From assembly GCA_020726505.1 (NCBI GenBank), contig JAHLEZ010000001.1, positions 1,860,001-1,924,000 of the forward strand: DNA of 64,000 nt, read 5' to 3'. A program made the position numbers and the translations under genes. The DNA comes from Leptodontidium sp. MPI-SDFR-AT-0119. Lineage: Eukaryota > Ascomycota > Leotiomycetes > Helotiales > Leptodontidiaceae. The notes beneath the pieces were generated by a model that ran no database searches, was not told the DNA's origin, and saw only the letters and a program-made list of their open reading frames with translations. Shown piece after piece: positions 10,151 through 21,505 of this stretch. Position 1 is the stretch's first letter; every line of letters begins with the position of its first letter.

Positions 10151-12129
10151 ATGGTTCCAAAGATGATTCGCGGATTTGACGACATACCTGGGGCTCTGCC
10201 GTCGGATGGCATTCCAAAGGATTTCGATCTCAGCACGGTGTCTTTCAGCGACATCGCGGAACGTGTCCTCAGTAACCTCTCGGAAGGCGACATTGACGGT
10301 TCTGCTCTATGGAGGGACCACTTTTCGTTGACGGGAGCAGTACGGACCTTCTTTGGCGGTGCGCGAATCAAGAAGCAATGGGCGTCGTACGCTCAAGAGC
10401 GACACCCCCACTCTTTCAGGGCTGGTGGAGCGATGGTTGTGAGACCTACGCTGGACTCATCTTGGATCGACTTACCGTTCACTTTCCTGACCAGCCAGAG
10501 AGGGGAGCTTGTTGGGAACTGTTCAGGCACCATTAGCTTCATTCCGAGTGAGGGTGGTCAAGGATGGAAGGTATGGATGCTGAAGACTCTGCTTGAGAAT
10601 TTCGAAGGACACGGGAATCCCGATGACCCATCGCCAATATTCAAGGAGTCGAAAGTTCCTGCTGGTGGAGGTGATCAGCTTGAGCATGATGTGGGGGTAC
10701 TGATTGTCGGTGCTGGCCAGTGTGGTCTCAGTCTGGCGGGGAGACTAGGAGCACTGGGAGTGTCCTACATATTGCTGGAGAAGGCCGACGAGATTGGGTA
10801 CTCATGGACGGGCAAGTATGATGCTGTCAGACAGCACACTGTCAGGGAAATGAACAATTTGCCCTTCGATCGTACTTACAAAGCTTCTGATCCAATACTG
10901 CTACCAGCTAAGATTGTTGCGGAAGGCTTCAAGAACTACGTCGAGAAGTATAAAATCAACATATGGCTTGCTGCAGAGGTAGAAAGCTGCATGAAAAGTA
11001 GCGAGCAGCCGGGATGGGTCATTCGGGTTCGGAAAGGAGAGGAAGAACACCTGATAAAAGCAAGACACATTGTCCTTTCGATGGGAGCAAGCCAGTCCAT
11101 ACCAAATCAGCCGGATATTGAAAATGCAGCTTCATTCAATGGGGTCATTCTCAATATCGGGACCTTCAAGAATAGCTCTCGCTGGGAGGGTAAGAAGGGG
11201 ATAGTTGTTGGGTCTGCAACAGGTGCTCATGATGGTAAGTCTTACATCCATCAGCCATCATCTGATATCATTCTGGGTGTAGGCGCATTTTCTTCGTATC
11301 TTCGGCTAGTTGGAAAGTATTATAATCTGACCATGACTTGAGTAGTTGCACAAGATATGCTTGACCATGGCCTTGCCAGTGTCACGATGATCCAAAGAGA
11401 CAAAACTCCGGTGTTCCCGGTTGAGTGGATCGTGGCCGCCCAATCAAGTATGCATGCAAGCTCTTACATAGAAGCGAAGCTGACCTTGAACCTGCAGCAA
11501 TATACAATCTTGACATTCCACAACAGGTGGCAGACCGCATCGCAGGTACAGAGCCACATAAAGTTTCTCGAGAAATATTGAAATCAATCTTCGACATTGC
11601 TTTCGAGGTCGAGAAAGAGCGATTTGATGCTCTAGAGCGAGTTGGATTCCACGTCAATAGAGATATGCCTTTGAACGATGGGGTTGTTCTTCGTTTGGGG
11701 GGCTATTATATCGATGTTGGAACAAGTGCCAGGGTCGCGAAGGGGGACATCAAAGTCAAATCTCGGGACCCCATCAAGCGCTTTGTGGTAAACGGACTGG
11801 AATTTGAGTCAGGCGACGTAGTGGAAGCAGATCTTGTTGTTTTTGCCACTGGCTACCAACGAGATCCTCGACTTCAAGCAGCATCCATTGTGGGATCTGA
11901 GGTAGCTCAGTCGATGATCGGTGGAAAAGGATTCGATGAGGATGGCGAACTTGGGAGGATCATGATGCCAGCTTATCCGTTCGCATGGCTCATGGGAGGA
12001 GCTGTCTCAATGGCCCGTTGGAATTCGAGATTTATTGCACTCCAGATTCAAGCTGAGCTCATGGGAAATCCGTTTCCAAGCTGCCAATGGGGGGATGAAG
12101 GACATAATGAGATTGTGACGAAGTTGTGA
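10151..12129 (+). CDS. Flavin-containing monooxygenase with N-terminal SnoaL-like region
   Basis: Exons 10151-11234, 11346-11447 and 11498-12129 encode 605 aa. Residues about 30-165 look like a small alpha+beta (SnoaL/NTF2-like) domain common in fungal members of this group. The FAD motif is VGAGQCGLSLAGRLG near residue 185. A second dinucleotide motif, GIVVGSATGAHDVAQ, spans intron 1. The C-terminal ATG motif (VFATGYQRD) is the usual FMO/Baeyer-Villiger signature. Expected reaction: NADPH- and O2-dependent oxygenation of a carbonyl, N, S or indole substrate; the actual substrate is unknown. Intron ends are GTAAGT...GTAG and GTATGC...GCAG, and both keep the frame. The first ATG of the open frame is at 10151. 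No neighbouring biosynthetic genes suggest a pathway. Confidence 0.85.
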
Positions 12130-12475
12130 CTGGGGATACGTTCGCTACTTGGCCAAAGAAGAACATAGATATGGTTTCAAAAGATACGTGGAATTTATGT
12201 GACATATGGAACAAAGTTAAACTAATCAAACGATAAAGACCCTGCAAGGAAGAAAAGACTCGAAGTATTGATACACAGGAGTTCGCGCTAAGCCTGATCA
12301 AACTAGTGTCCCCCCACCAACCAACTCAAAGACAACACCCCACTTCGTTTTGAGCTGGACACATCGAATACACAGACAAGCCACGACTTCCACGAAGACT
12401 TCAACAATACATATGCTCAACCTTACTCCTTGCTCTTCATCAATAACATAATGAATACGAGATTTTCCCGCAACC
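12130..12475. other. Intergenic between monooxygenase and unknown gene
   Basis: Likely 3' UTR followed by the leader of the next gene. No additional coding signal. Confidence 0.4.
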
Positions 12476-13951
12476 ATGGCAGGAATCGCCCGAAAAGACG
12501 TCGAAATCTTGGTTCACACGACAGCTCCAAGCCGGGGACTGGATGATGCGCGATACAGAAGAATAGCTGAGGCATATTTGGACTTTCAGCCTGCAAGAAG
12601 CCGAAGACTCGAGGAAAATCTCTCCAACAATGCGATAGGGGAACCGGATAATGAGGCAAGAGGCCAGCTGCAGGATGAACTACAAGAGGCGGTACTAGCA
12701 ACGCAGAAAGGGTCTCAATCTGGCGCATCATACCACCCCGACGAGTCCAGCACTGAGGAGGAGGATGTGTACGAATACATAGTTGAACACCGGTTGAGTC
12801 TCTCACAGGAGCTGCATTCTCCTTCGATGTCGTTCAATAGTGCAGTGGACAATGCGAATTCCCCCATATTTCGAGCTCGAGTTACTCAATATGTCGACCT
12901 CCCAGAACCGCACCTAAGTCAGCGCTATGAAATTCCAGATTCGTGGGTGGCTCCACCAAATGAAGTGCCAGACTCGCAACCAGAGGTCAATACTACCATG
13001 ACCGCTTTCTCGTCCCCAACTCGAATGCTAGAATTATACCTCCAGAATCAAGAAAGTCAGGCAACCAGGTCAACTCCAGATAAAAGTCCCGGCCAACCTG
13101 ATAAAACGAGCAGTCTCGAACTTCCCTCTGGTTTGAGAGGAGCGCTCTCTTCCTCTCCCGACCACGGTCTCACGCCGTCATCACCTTCCCCTGTAAAAGG
13201 CCCAGAACGTCGGCCAGAGAGGATCCTTGAGCCTCGAAGTCTCAATCCACCATCCACTCAAGACCCTGCCCTCAACTTGAAAAGAGATTGGGTTAGCTCA
13301 GGCTCCGAGGAGTCATACCCTTCATCAGCTCCACCAGGACCATTAGCTACAATTATTCAGGTTCCAATGTCCTCTCAGCCACCCCCCTCGAGACCTGAGA
13401 AACGTGCTCGCCTTGAGCCCCCAAGTTTTCGAGGATTTGTAAGCAGTCAGCCAACTCCAACTTTCAGCAAGCCAGTTGCTACCCCAAACGCGAGTAGCTT
13501 CCAAATCCCGGGGATCTGGTGGGAATTACTCGAAATTCACCCAAACCCACCAGTGACCTCATCAGGAGATCTCACTCCCGAAATATTCATCACTCCTCAC
13601 CTTGCTGCAATTGCTAAGAGAATGCCCCCAAGCCTTTATTGTCCGATCTCCAAGACGCGCGACTTAAGGGACATGGAGCGAGGCTACTGGCTATTGGAAT
13701 GCAAGGGTTGGAACGAAAACTTGCAGCAAAGGTGCTGGGATGCTCTTGGGAGGTACATTGGAAAGGATCTTGCCGGATGGGGTGTTTGGTGCAAGCGAGA
13801 GGAGGACTTTAAAAGTATCCGAGTTTATTGCTGGGGTGTGGTAGTTGGACACATCTATCTTTTGCTATATATGGCAAGCGATAGCAAGATTAAGAAGGCC
13901 GGAGCTCGTTGGATAGGAGGCGATGGTGAGACTATCATCCAAATGCCATGA
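12476..13951 (+). CDS. Conserved ascomycete-type protein of unknown function, disordered N-terminus
   Basis: 491 aa, single exon. Residues about 1-330 are Ser/Pro/Glu-rich and probably disordered, with a basic patch (RPEKRARLEPP) that could be a nuclear signal. The C-terminal 130 residues are the folded part: GIWWELLEIHPNPP, a Leu-rich stretch, RDLRDMERGYWLL, then GWGVWCKREED. These look like a conserved core, but I cannot name the family. The low-complexity leader plus compact C-terminal core and possible nuclear signal suggest a nuclear scaffold or DNA/chromatin role, which is inference only. Confidence 0.7.
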   Translation: MAGIARKDVEILVHTTAPSRGLDDARYRRIAEAYLDFQPARSRRLEENLSNNAIGEPDNEARGQLQDELQEAVLATQKGSQSGASYHPDESSTEEEDVYEYIVEHRLSLSQELHSPSMSFNSAVDNANSPIFRARVTQYVDLPEPHLSQRYEIPDSWVAPPNEVPDSQPEVNTTMTAFSSPTRMLELYLQNQESQATRSTPDKSPGQPDKTSSLELPSGLRGALSSSPDHGLTPSSPSPVKGPERRPERILEPRSLNPPSTQDPALNLKRDWVSSGSEESYPSSAPPGPLATIIQVPMSSQPPPSRPEKRARLEPPSFRGFVSSQPTPTFSKPVATPNASSFQIPGIWWELLEIHPNPPVTSSGDLTPEIFITPHLAAIAKRMPPSLYCPISKTRDLRDMERGYWLLECKGWNENLQQRCWDALGRYIGKDLAGWGVWCKREEDFKSIRVYCWGVVVGHIYLLLYMASDSKIKKAGARWIGGDGETIIQMP

Positions 13952-14073
13952 CTTCGCACCATGGATTTCCATCCTGCTTTGTATTTGCTGCGATGTTTGG
14001 AGAGTGAACATATTGACATCAATGTCGTTCAAAAATTGCAAAAGATGCATGAAAAGAGTCATTGTATTGTCTC

Positions 14074-15462
14074 CTAATTATGTTGGACGATCAAATCCTT
14101 CTCACTTCCCATCTCACTCTTCCGCTCTACATCTTGTGTCATGCTCGTCGTTACAAAGATATCCTTCCTACTCCCATTCCCATTCCCGTTTCCGCTCTCG
14201 TCGCCCAGTGAGTCCCTCTCAAGATCCTGCTCCCTGTACACTCCGTTACCGACCTCAACCCTCGTTACTGTCTTATGATCACGATCTACATCCGTCAACC
14301 GGACAGGCGTCGCATGGCTCAACGTAGAACGGAAGTTGTGCGAGCGACCTTGAGATGGCATAGTAGGCTGTCTGCTGCTGTGGTTCGTAGAGAGGAGATG
14401 TGGGAAGAAGCGTGAGATGAGAGCTTTGGTCGCTGGCATACACGCGCAGATTATTCCAGTAGCCACTTCGATGTTAGACCAGATTGCCGTATCTGCATTG
14501 TCCCCTGTGCACGCTATGTCAGTTCTGCATACTTCAATTCTATTGGAGAACGTACACGTCAAGTCGTCTGAAGTCGAGACAACATACAAACTATGTAGTC
14601 TCAATACACTGACGAGGCACACGCTATTTTGAAGTTAGCAGTGTAAAAATATATCGGGTTTTGGCCGCCTACAATCCACCCAGTGCGAAAACAAACATCA
14701 ACCCTATCTTCTGCTTTATCGGCAACCTCAAGCTCGACAAAACCGGCATTGGCAAAGCGAGGATGATAATATCAGTTAAGATATTAAACGCGGCATTGAA
14801 GAACCAGATGAACTTTCTACTCATGCATTTTCCGCCACCTAACCAGAAAGTGCCGACCGGTATGCAGGCCAAGATAGCCGTAATGACTGTCTCCACGCCA
14901 TAAAGCGCGACGAGAGCAATGGATGCCCAGCACCAAAATCTTATCGATTGCCCGACAAAGACACGCAGGTATTGCAAGATGATGGATATCTTGATGCTGG
15001 TTAAAGATAGGTTGTAGGCTACGATGGAGACCCAGAGACACTGCGTGGAGAGTTTAGAGGTTGAGTTATTGCAGGGACAAGAGAACTAACCTTCAGCATC
15101 TCGGAAACCTCAGCTGGAGATACTTCAGAATAGTGTTGTCCCAAACCGTTCTTTACCTCTGTTGAATAGCCGACTTAGTACAGGAGGACTGGAATGCTCC
15201 CTGGGAATACCTACGGAAACAAGTTGCGACGATGAGAGCAATGCATGTAAGCTAGGAAAAATGTATCAGTTTTAATTTCAACCCCGAAAGTAGAGAAGAT
15301 ACGTACTAAAGCGATGACAATCGCAGCATCGTCACTTCCAGCACTCTTCAGATACCCAAGTCTCGCAATAAGTCTGCAAATAACGGAGAGCGCAGCAAGG
15401 ACCAAAAAAACAACACTCGTGACAACAACAGCCGTTCCTTTCGAGGCCGATTCCGAAGCCAT
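14074..15462 (-). CDS. Pth11/rhodopsin-domain-type seven-helix membrane protein
   Basis: Six exons (15462-15307, 15251-15215, 15158-15091, 15040-14673, 14623-14556, 14504-14074) encode 375 aa, all junctions in frame. Hydrophobic segments begin at residue about 10 and recur to about 260. Family hallmarks: CRLIARLG after helix 1, SDDAAIVIAL, NGLGQHY, FNAAFNILTDIIILALPMPVL, DNADTAIWSNIEVATGIICACMPA. The last 110 residues are a hydrophilic cytosolic tail with basic and Gly/Asn repeats. Proteins of this fold are putative fungal receptors (PTH11 senses surface cues in Magnaporthe); ligand unknown. Lacks a CFEM domain. A GTTC repeat lies just upstream of the ATG. A second family member is at 47.7 kb. 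Confidence 0.85.
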
Positions 15463-15465
15463 TGT

Positions 15466-15494
15466 GTCGTTCGTGCGTTCGTTCGTTCGTTCGT
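15466..15494 (+). repeat. GTTC tetranucleotide microsatellite
   Basis: Repeated GTTC units (with one or two variants) immediately 5' of the receptor gene start, in its likely untranslated leader. Confidence 0.7.
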
Positions 15495-17839
15495 CCGAGA
15501 TTGAGTTTTCGACCTCTAGAAAGGTTGACGGCTTGAAGTTTCAAATATCTCGAACAGCTTTCTTGGGAGAGAGGGATTCCTAAGGATATACCCTATAATA
15601 CGTGCAGGGTACATGACTTGACATCCCGCTCGGGAGGTTAGCTTGTGAATGGTGTTCGCCTCGAGCTACTCCAAATTTACCTACCATCGAGACGGGAGTC
15701 GAGTCAAGTCTTTCTTTCTTGTCTCCACCACGCACTCAGGAAACAATGCTTGCCAGACAGCTGTGTGGGACAGAAAGCGGACGGGCTGCTCTATCTTCCC
15801 CAGCCGAACATCGAGGCCAAAGCCCCACGGTGCATCTCCTGTTCCTGCTGTGCCTGTCCTGTGCCGCCTCTCGCGCCGAAGTCCACTCTTCTCGAACTAC
15901 ATGCTCCGCAAACAACACTGCAAACAGCATCATACAATCCACCCTCCCCGATCAAGAACCTGGAACGTTTTGGACTACTAACGCCTTGTTATTTCCGAAT
16001 CGAGAGACCACTGCAGAAAACCCATGTACTTGACTAGCTGGAAACTTAGTCTTCCATGGGCTGCGCAGGGAACTCCCTAGCCCGGAAGGCAAAGTGCTTG
16101 ACATCGGAATGGACGAAAGTCTCCTTATTGGGCAGTGATACGTCTGTGTGGCGTCCTCCACAAACTCTAAATGTCATCCAGATGTCATCCAATTCAATCT
16201 TTGACAACCAACCAGGGAGGGCTATAGAACGGCACCAACACCAAAATCAGCTCCAATAGAGCTATGCGTTAGGTGGGATCAGTAAACCAGCCCCTTTTCC
16301 ATTTCCCAAGAAAACAACAAGTCTTTGAGACATGCTGGTCATCGTCCCCGAAGTGCTCGAGGATCTCTTTAGATTGCCGGTCTCCGGGAGTTATTGATGA
16401 TGTAGGTGTACAATAGATCGGCTGTGCTCTGGCAATGCCAAACGAGAAATGTAAAACACATGAAAGCCCCGACGATTGAGTTTCGACCGTTGCGCGTCCA
16501 GATTCCTTTCTGCACCCACTGAAAGGCACGGTCCGTGCGCTATACTTTTCACTAGAACAGCGAGAATCCTCGATGATCGAGATTCGCAAGCCCTTCGATA
16601 AGCTGATCTTCATGCATGTTATCCTTAAAACATGGATGTCCGTCCGACTGCGAAAACCTTCTTCCTCCAACTGCCTGTCTTTGCCTTGTCCTAGCGTCAC
16701 TAGCATGATTGGGGCACCCTGAGTCTTGACATCGTCCGATTATTGTCGTCCTTAGTTCGGGATTGCCACCGGGGGAGGTTCGGCTGAACTTCATAATGAG
16801 ATGAGCCAAGCTAGAAGGGGGGCTGGAATCCCGGCAACAATGCAAGATGGCGTCTTCGATAAGTGAATTAGATTGTCCCTGATATGCAGAGACCAACGGG
16901 GCGCTCGCGCTCCTACAGTAGGAGTGGGACCTGAATCATCAACTCTTTGTAAAACCTGGGATTTCGGTGGCTTGCTGTATGCATGTTCGCATGTGTCTGG
17001 CGCCGGAAGAGCTCCCGAAATGCGGGATACTTTCTCATCACATGTCTGCTAGCACGTTTTTTCTATCCTATCAAGTATCAACATCAGATCGCTTTTCGAA
17101 TTTTTCGAACTGGGGAGGCAAAGTGTTTCAGCAACAAAGAGCTGTGGTGTGTTGTGTTGAGACGTAAGCTTGGGTGAGACAGATCGGAACTGTACAGCCG
17201 AGCCGTGGTCTTCAGGTCGTTCGTTGGGCTGTCTTCTAACTGTGCACACACCGTCTTGTGCCGTCGTCTTTCCGCCTTCCTCCTCAAAGAACCGAAAGTT
17301 TGGAACGTGCCAATGCCGCGGAAGCGTGTTATTTGATCAAGCCGCGGCACGCCGACAGCTGCATGGAAAAGGGGAATTTTCGCTGTCGCATTTCTTCCAA
17401 TTCCCGTCTTCACTAGTGGCAACCCGGCGGGATGGTAGCGTTCATCGTGGCAAGGATGTTAGTTCATGCGAAAGAGAAGGGAAAAAAGTAAAGTTTGTCA
17501 GTATAGAAATTTCTCATACTGAAGCTAGAGTGACCCTCCTCTGAGGTAATGATAGTGTACAGAGATGAACCAAAACTTGCAACGCGTCAAAATCAAAATC
17601 ACACCAAAAACAACCGAATCGCCCCAGTTTTGTATTTTCGAATCCCATCTATGCGAGCTCAATCGCAACCATGCCATACAGTACCCACCCACAAACGAGA
17701 CTCGTAAGCGACAATAAACAACAAGGGAAAAGCTTGACAGTAAGGAAATCGTGACGCAGGAACCAGCCAGAACTCAGACTACGGGAATGAGAGAATCAAG
17801 TTAATGAGTCCCATTCTATTGACCGAGAGTGGACGAGGT
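15495..17839. other. Long gene-free stretch
   Basis: About 2.3 kb. Open frames at 15645-16037, 16269-16706, 17084-17422 and 17170-17544 lack domains, intron signals and consistent codon bias. Not strikingly AT-rich. I see no transposon ends. It may hold regulatory DNA or a decayed gene I cannot recognise. Confidence 0.4.
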
Positions 17840-18874
17840 CTAGACGGAGCACCCGACATCGTAGACTACAAGGCTCTGGCCATTGGTTGGCGCCGGGACG
17901 GATGTAGCTGCAACAGAGAAGAGACGGCATTGTTGGGCACCATTGGATGTCATGGTGCCGAACTCGAAGGACTTGCAGGAGGCATCAGCTTGGCAAGCTT
18001 TACGGCAATCAGCGACGCTGTTGATATTCGCGGGTGTGGAGATAGGGGTGGATTGTCCGGAGGCTGCTGAGGGTGTGGCGCCGCAAGTGTCACGCTTGTG
18101 CTGGCCGCTGGTGTTTGAACCAGTGTTACTGCCACTTGAACCAGTCGTGGATCCTGGGTTCGAGCCTGATGAGCCTGTATTTGAGCCAGTGGTTGAGCCG
18201 GACGAAGATGAGCTCGTAGCGGCTCCTGTGGGATTGGAGCTAGTCGGGACGACTGCTGGAACAGAAGTGCAGGCCTTGTCGTACGCGATCAAGTTGGTGC
18301 TGGACTGCTTGGGGACTGAAGAAGCTGCGACGGAGTAGAGGATACATTTGGTGACATCGTCGACCATGCCGAAGACAAACGACTGGCAGGATGAGCTTGC
18401 CTCACACTGGGCTTGACAGGATGAAGCCGTGGTGACGCCAGCTGGAGTCGAGAGAGGGGCAGAGCTGCCTGTTCCAGTCGGTGCCGATCCACAGGTGGCT
18501 CTGATAGCAAGCTTGTGGTTCTGGTTTGGCGTGTTCGAGGTCGTCGGCGCGGTAGTTGGGACAGAAGTGCATGCCTTGTCGTAGGCTACGAGGGCAGTGC
18601 TGGACTGTTTGGGCACAGATGCAGCCGCGACAGAGTAGAGCATGCATTTGGCAGTGCCATCAACAAGACCGAACACGAAAGACTGGCAAGAGCTGTTGGC
18701 ATCGCACTGGTCCTGGCATGCTGCTGCAGTGGCAATACCGGTTGGCTGAGAGATAGGAGTTTGGCTACCACTGGAAGATGGTGCGCTACCACAGGAATTG
18801 CGAGCCTTGAGAGGAGACCCGGAGACCGAAGCGATGAAAGCTGAAGCAGCGAGGATAGTGGTGAAGGTCTGCAT
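17840..18874 (-). CDS. Secreted protein with three PAN/apple-like cysteine modules
   Basis: 344 aa from the ATG at 18874. An upstream in-frame ATG at 18961 would bury the signal peptide, so 18874 is preferred. A signal peptide is clear (MQTFTTILAASAFIASVSGS). Three homologous modules of about 75 residues follow (near 24-100, 115-195, 255-340). Each has six cysteines and the pattern CGSAP...C.(A/K)QC...CQSF.FG...KC.L(Y/F)SVAA.SVP....LV.YD..C. They are joined by Thr/Ser/Pro and Gly/Ser/Thr linkers likely to be O-glycosylated. A dibasic KR precedes module 3, and single Arg (KAR, AIR) precede modules 1 and 2. PAN/apple modules bind carbohydrate or protein; a cell-wall or apoplastic role is inferred. 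No GPI signal seen. Confidence 0.8.
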   Translation of the reverse strand: MQTFTTILAASAFIASVSGSPLKARNSCGSAPSSSGSQTPISQPTGIATAAACQDQCDANSSCQSFVFGLVDGTAKCMLYSVAAASVPKQSSTALVAYDKACTSVPTTAPTTSNTPNQNHKLAIRATCGSAPTGTGSSAPLSTPAGVTTASSCQAQCEASSSCQSFVFGMVDDVTKCILYSVAASSVPKQSSTNLIAYDKACTSVPAVVPTSSNPTGAATSSSSSGSTTGSNTGSSGSNPGSTTGSSGSNTGSNTSGQHKRDTCGATPSAASGQSTPISTPANINSVADCRKACQADASCKSFEFGTMTSNGAQQCRLFSVAATSVPAPTNGQSLVVYDVGCSV

Positions 18875-20256
18875 GATTGCTGAAGGTTGAGGAAGTTTGA
18901 GCGGGAAGAAGATGATAGCGGATTGTTGATTTGAGATTGATGTTGATATTGAAAATTGCAAGGAAGGAGATAGGAAAGGACAACGAAAAACCGAGTAGGA
19001 AATCGAGTAATGAAATGTTGACTAGGAAATGAGGATGAGGATGAGGGTGAGGAAAGAAAACTCTAGTGGGAATTCATTCCTACTTTATAACAATTCGCGT
19101 TGAGATCTCTCTCGTGAGGTCTACCCTATGCTACTACAAAGTCCACCTTCAAGCTGGAAAGTGGACTATCACCAGCATTGATGCAAAATCTGCTCAGACA
19201 TGGCCCACGCCGGAGGTGACGTGAACCCTCAGCCCAGCAAGGACAAGAAGCTTCAAGCTTTTGGAACTAAGAAATGCCCGATATGATAGTGTGGAGATAC
19301 TGCGCAAGACCTGCAATTGGGTCAAACAAGGGGGATGATGGAGAACACTCCTCGCTTGCGGAAGACAACATGGTGTAGAACCTTAAGACGATCATGTAAT
19401 GACCACGTAGTCCCAACGAGTAAAAATAGCCAGGTATTCGAGAACCCCACATTTTGCTCCGGAGAAAAATGGAGATAATCCACGAAAAGGTTGCATAGCC
19501 GTTGAGCTTAACCTAAAGAAAAAACATAGCATGAGTATTATGGCGATATCACGTGGATATACACGAATGCTTTCCTCAAAGCCACACTTGGTGAGAGGGG
19601 GGTAATGGCGTAGAGAAGATACGCGAGACAGAACTGCAGACTCCTGAGCTTTCAGAATACGCAATGGGGCATGTTTCAAAAATGGCCGTTCTCTGCCCAC
19701 TAGAGCAATCAACCTGGGGAGCAAAATCGTGACGAGAAAGGAGTTGCTACAATTAGGAGACCGGACGGAAGCCGCTTTCAGAATGAAGTTTGGTGAGAGC
19801 ATTCGATTCCAAACAGCATGGGCTGACGCGAGGCATAGAAACGTTCCAGAACATCAATCGTGGTGTTTCTGGTGACGTCCACTCCGACGCGTGTTTGATG
19901 CTCGCGGATGTTGTCCGTTTAGAGCTGCTTCTCAAATTGTGTTCTACTGTCGAGATTGTGTGGATATGAAGGTGCAGGAACAGTATGTCGAAGTGGAAAA
20001 GCACTCGTGAAGCCTCTGGTATACTTTTCGTGTATGAAGTATATCCAAATGAACATTAGATATTGAAGATGTTGAAGTCAGGAAGTTCGAGTTTGACATT
20101 TGGGTTGACAAGGCCAGGGGAACGCTACAAGTAGTGCAAGACCCCGGATTTTCAATTTCCCCCTAAGAGAGCATCCTTCACCTTACTCGCAACCATCAAC
20201 GTCCCCCTCCACCTCCACATCACCATTCCCCAAACAGCACACACACCACAGCAACA
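18875..20256. other. Divergent intergenic region
   Basis: Lies between the secreted protein (minus) and the ERG26-type gene (plus), so it holds both promoters. C/T-rich leader precedes the ATG at 20257. The frame at 19392-19802 has no recognisable domain. Confidence 0.4.
19082..19090 (-). promoter_or_regulatory. Possible TATA box of the PAN-module gene
   Basis: On the minus strand the sequence reads TTATAAAGT about 210 bp upstream of the start codon at 18874, a plausible TATA position. No transcript data support it. Confidence 0.3.
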
Positions 20257-21505
20257 ATGGCACCAATACCCTCCTCTGCGCCCAAGAAATCTCTCGGGAA
20301 TGTCATCGTAATCGGCGGCTGCGGTTTCCTAGGCCACCATATTGTCAACCTCCTACACGATACCTACACCTCCCAAATCTCCGTTCTCGACCTCCACACG
20401 TCGCGCAACAGACACTCCTCCCCATCGATAACCTACTACGACGGCGACATCACCTCTCTCTCGTCTCTGATCCCTATCTTTGAGAAGGCCAAGCCAGATG
20501 TAGTCATCCACACAGCGTCGCCGAACTTGATGGGCGCAAACAACGACTTGTACTACAAGGTCAATGTAGAGGGAACCAAGTGTGTGATTGAGGCGTGTCA
20601 GAAGACGGGTGTCAAGGCGCTGGTATATACCAGTTCCGCGAGTGTGATTTCAGATACCATCAATGATTTGGTAAACGCGGATGAGAGGTGGCCTGTTATT
20701 CCAGCCAAGGCACAGGCGGAGTATTACTCCACGACGAAGGTATAACCTCCACACTCCTATTCCCCTCAAACACCTCCCTCTGCTCTCTGCCGCACCCTTG
20801 CGAATTTTTCCATCCCAATTGACACTTTTTGGCAAATGGCTAACACATTCCCCCTCTCAGGCCCAAGCCGAAGCCTTCGTCCTCGCAGCGAACCGCTCCC
20901 CCACCGCCCCAAAACTCCTAACCTGCTCCCTACGCCCAGCAGGAATATTCGGCGAAGGCGACGTACAACTAATCCCACCCATCATAAATGTCCACCGCAC
21001 CAACAGGACCGGATTCCAGCTCGGCGAGAATAACAACCTATTCGACTTCACCTACGTGTTGAACGTAGCACACGCCCACCTCCTCGCCGCCTTCGCATTA
21101 CTGCAAACGTACAAACTGGCTACCGCGCCTTTGGACCACGAGAGGGTTGACGGCGAGGCCTTCTTCGTGACAAACGATGAGCCAGTGTATTTCTGGGATT
21201 TCGCGCGCGCGGTGTGGAAGGCTGCCGGGAGTGACAAGGGGACCGAACATGTCTGGGTTATTGGACGGGATATGGGCATGAGTATTGGTGCGATTCTGGA
21301 GTGGGGAATGTGGATTGTGGGGAAGACGCCGAAGTTGACTAGGAGGCAGGTGAGGTATAGTACTATGACGAGGTACTATGATTGTGGAAAGGCGAAGAGG
21401 AGGTTGGGGTATACGCCATTGGTGTGCTTGCAGGATGGTATCACGAAGGCTGTTGGCTGGTTTGAGGAGCAGAGGATTAGGGAGGGGGAGAAGAAGGGTC
21501 AGTGA
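20257..21505 (+). CDS. ERG26: Sterol-4-alpha-carboxylate 3-dehydrogenase, decarboxylating (3-beta-HSD/ERG26 type)
   Basis: Exons 20257-20739 and 20861-21505 encode 375 aa. The nucleotide-binding motif is VIGGCGFLGHHIV (residues about 17-29) and the active-site pair is YYSTTK, located right at the splice junction. Other markers: VNVEGTKCVIEAC, YTSSASV, LRPAGIFGEGD, FTYVLNVAHAHLLA, FFVTNDEPVYFWDF. In ergosterol synthesis the family removes the C-4 carboxyl while oxidising the 3-hydroxyl (NAD-dependent), at the ER. No C-terminal membrane helix is obvious. The intron has a GGCTAAC branch. Some fungi carry several 3-beta-HSD paralogues, so this may be one of those rather than the essential enzyme; family assignment is firm, exact substrate less so. 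Confidence 0.8.

Noticed and set aside
16269..17544. Several open frames of 80-145 codons on both strands
   Set aside because: Overlap each other, no domain, no splice signals with coding flanks.
17883..18844. Plus-strand frames of 109-151 codons opposite the PAN-module gene
   Set aside because: Antisense artefacts of its Ser/Thr/Gly-rich repeats.
19392..19802. 136-codon minus-strand frame
   Set aside because: Cys/Phe-rich but no recognisable domain, start context or homologous pattern.
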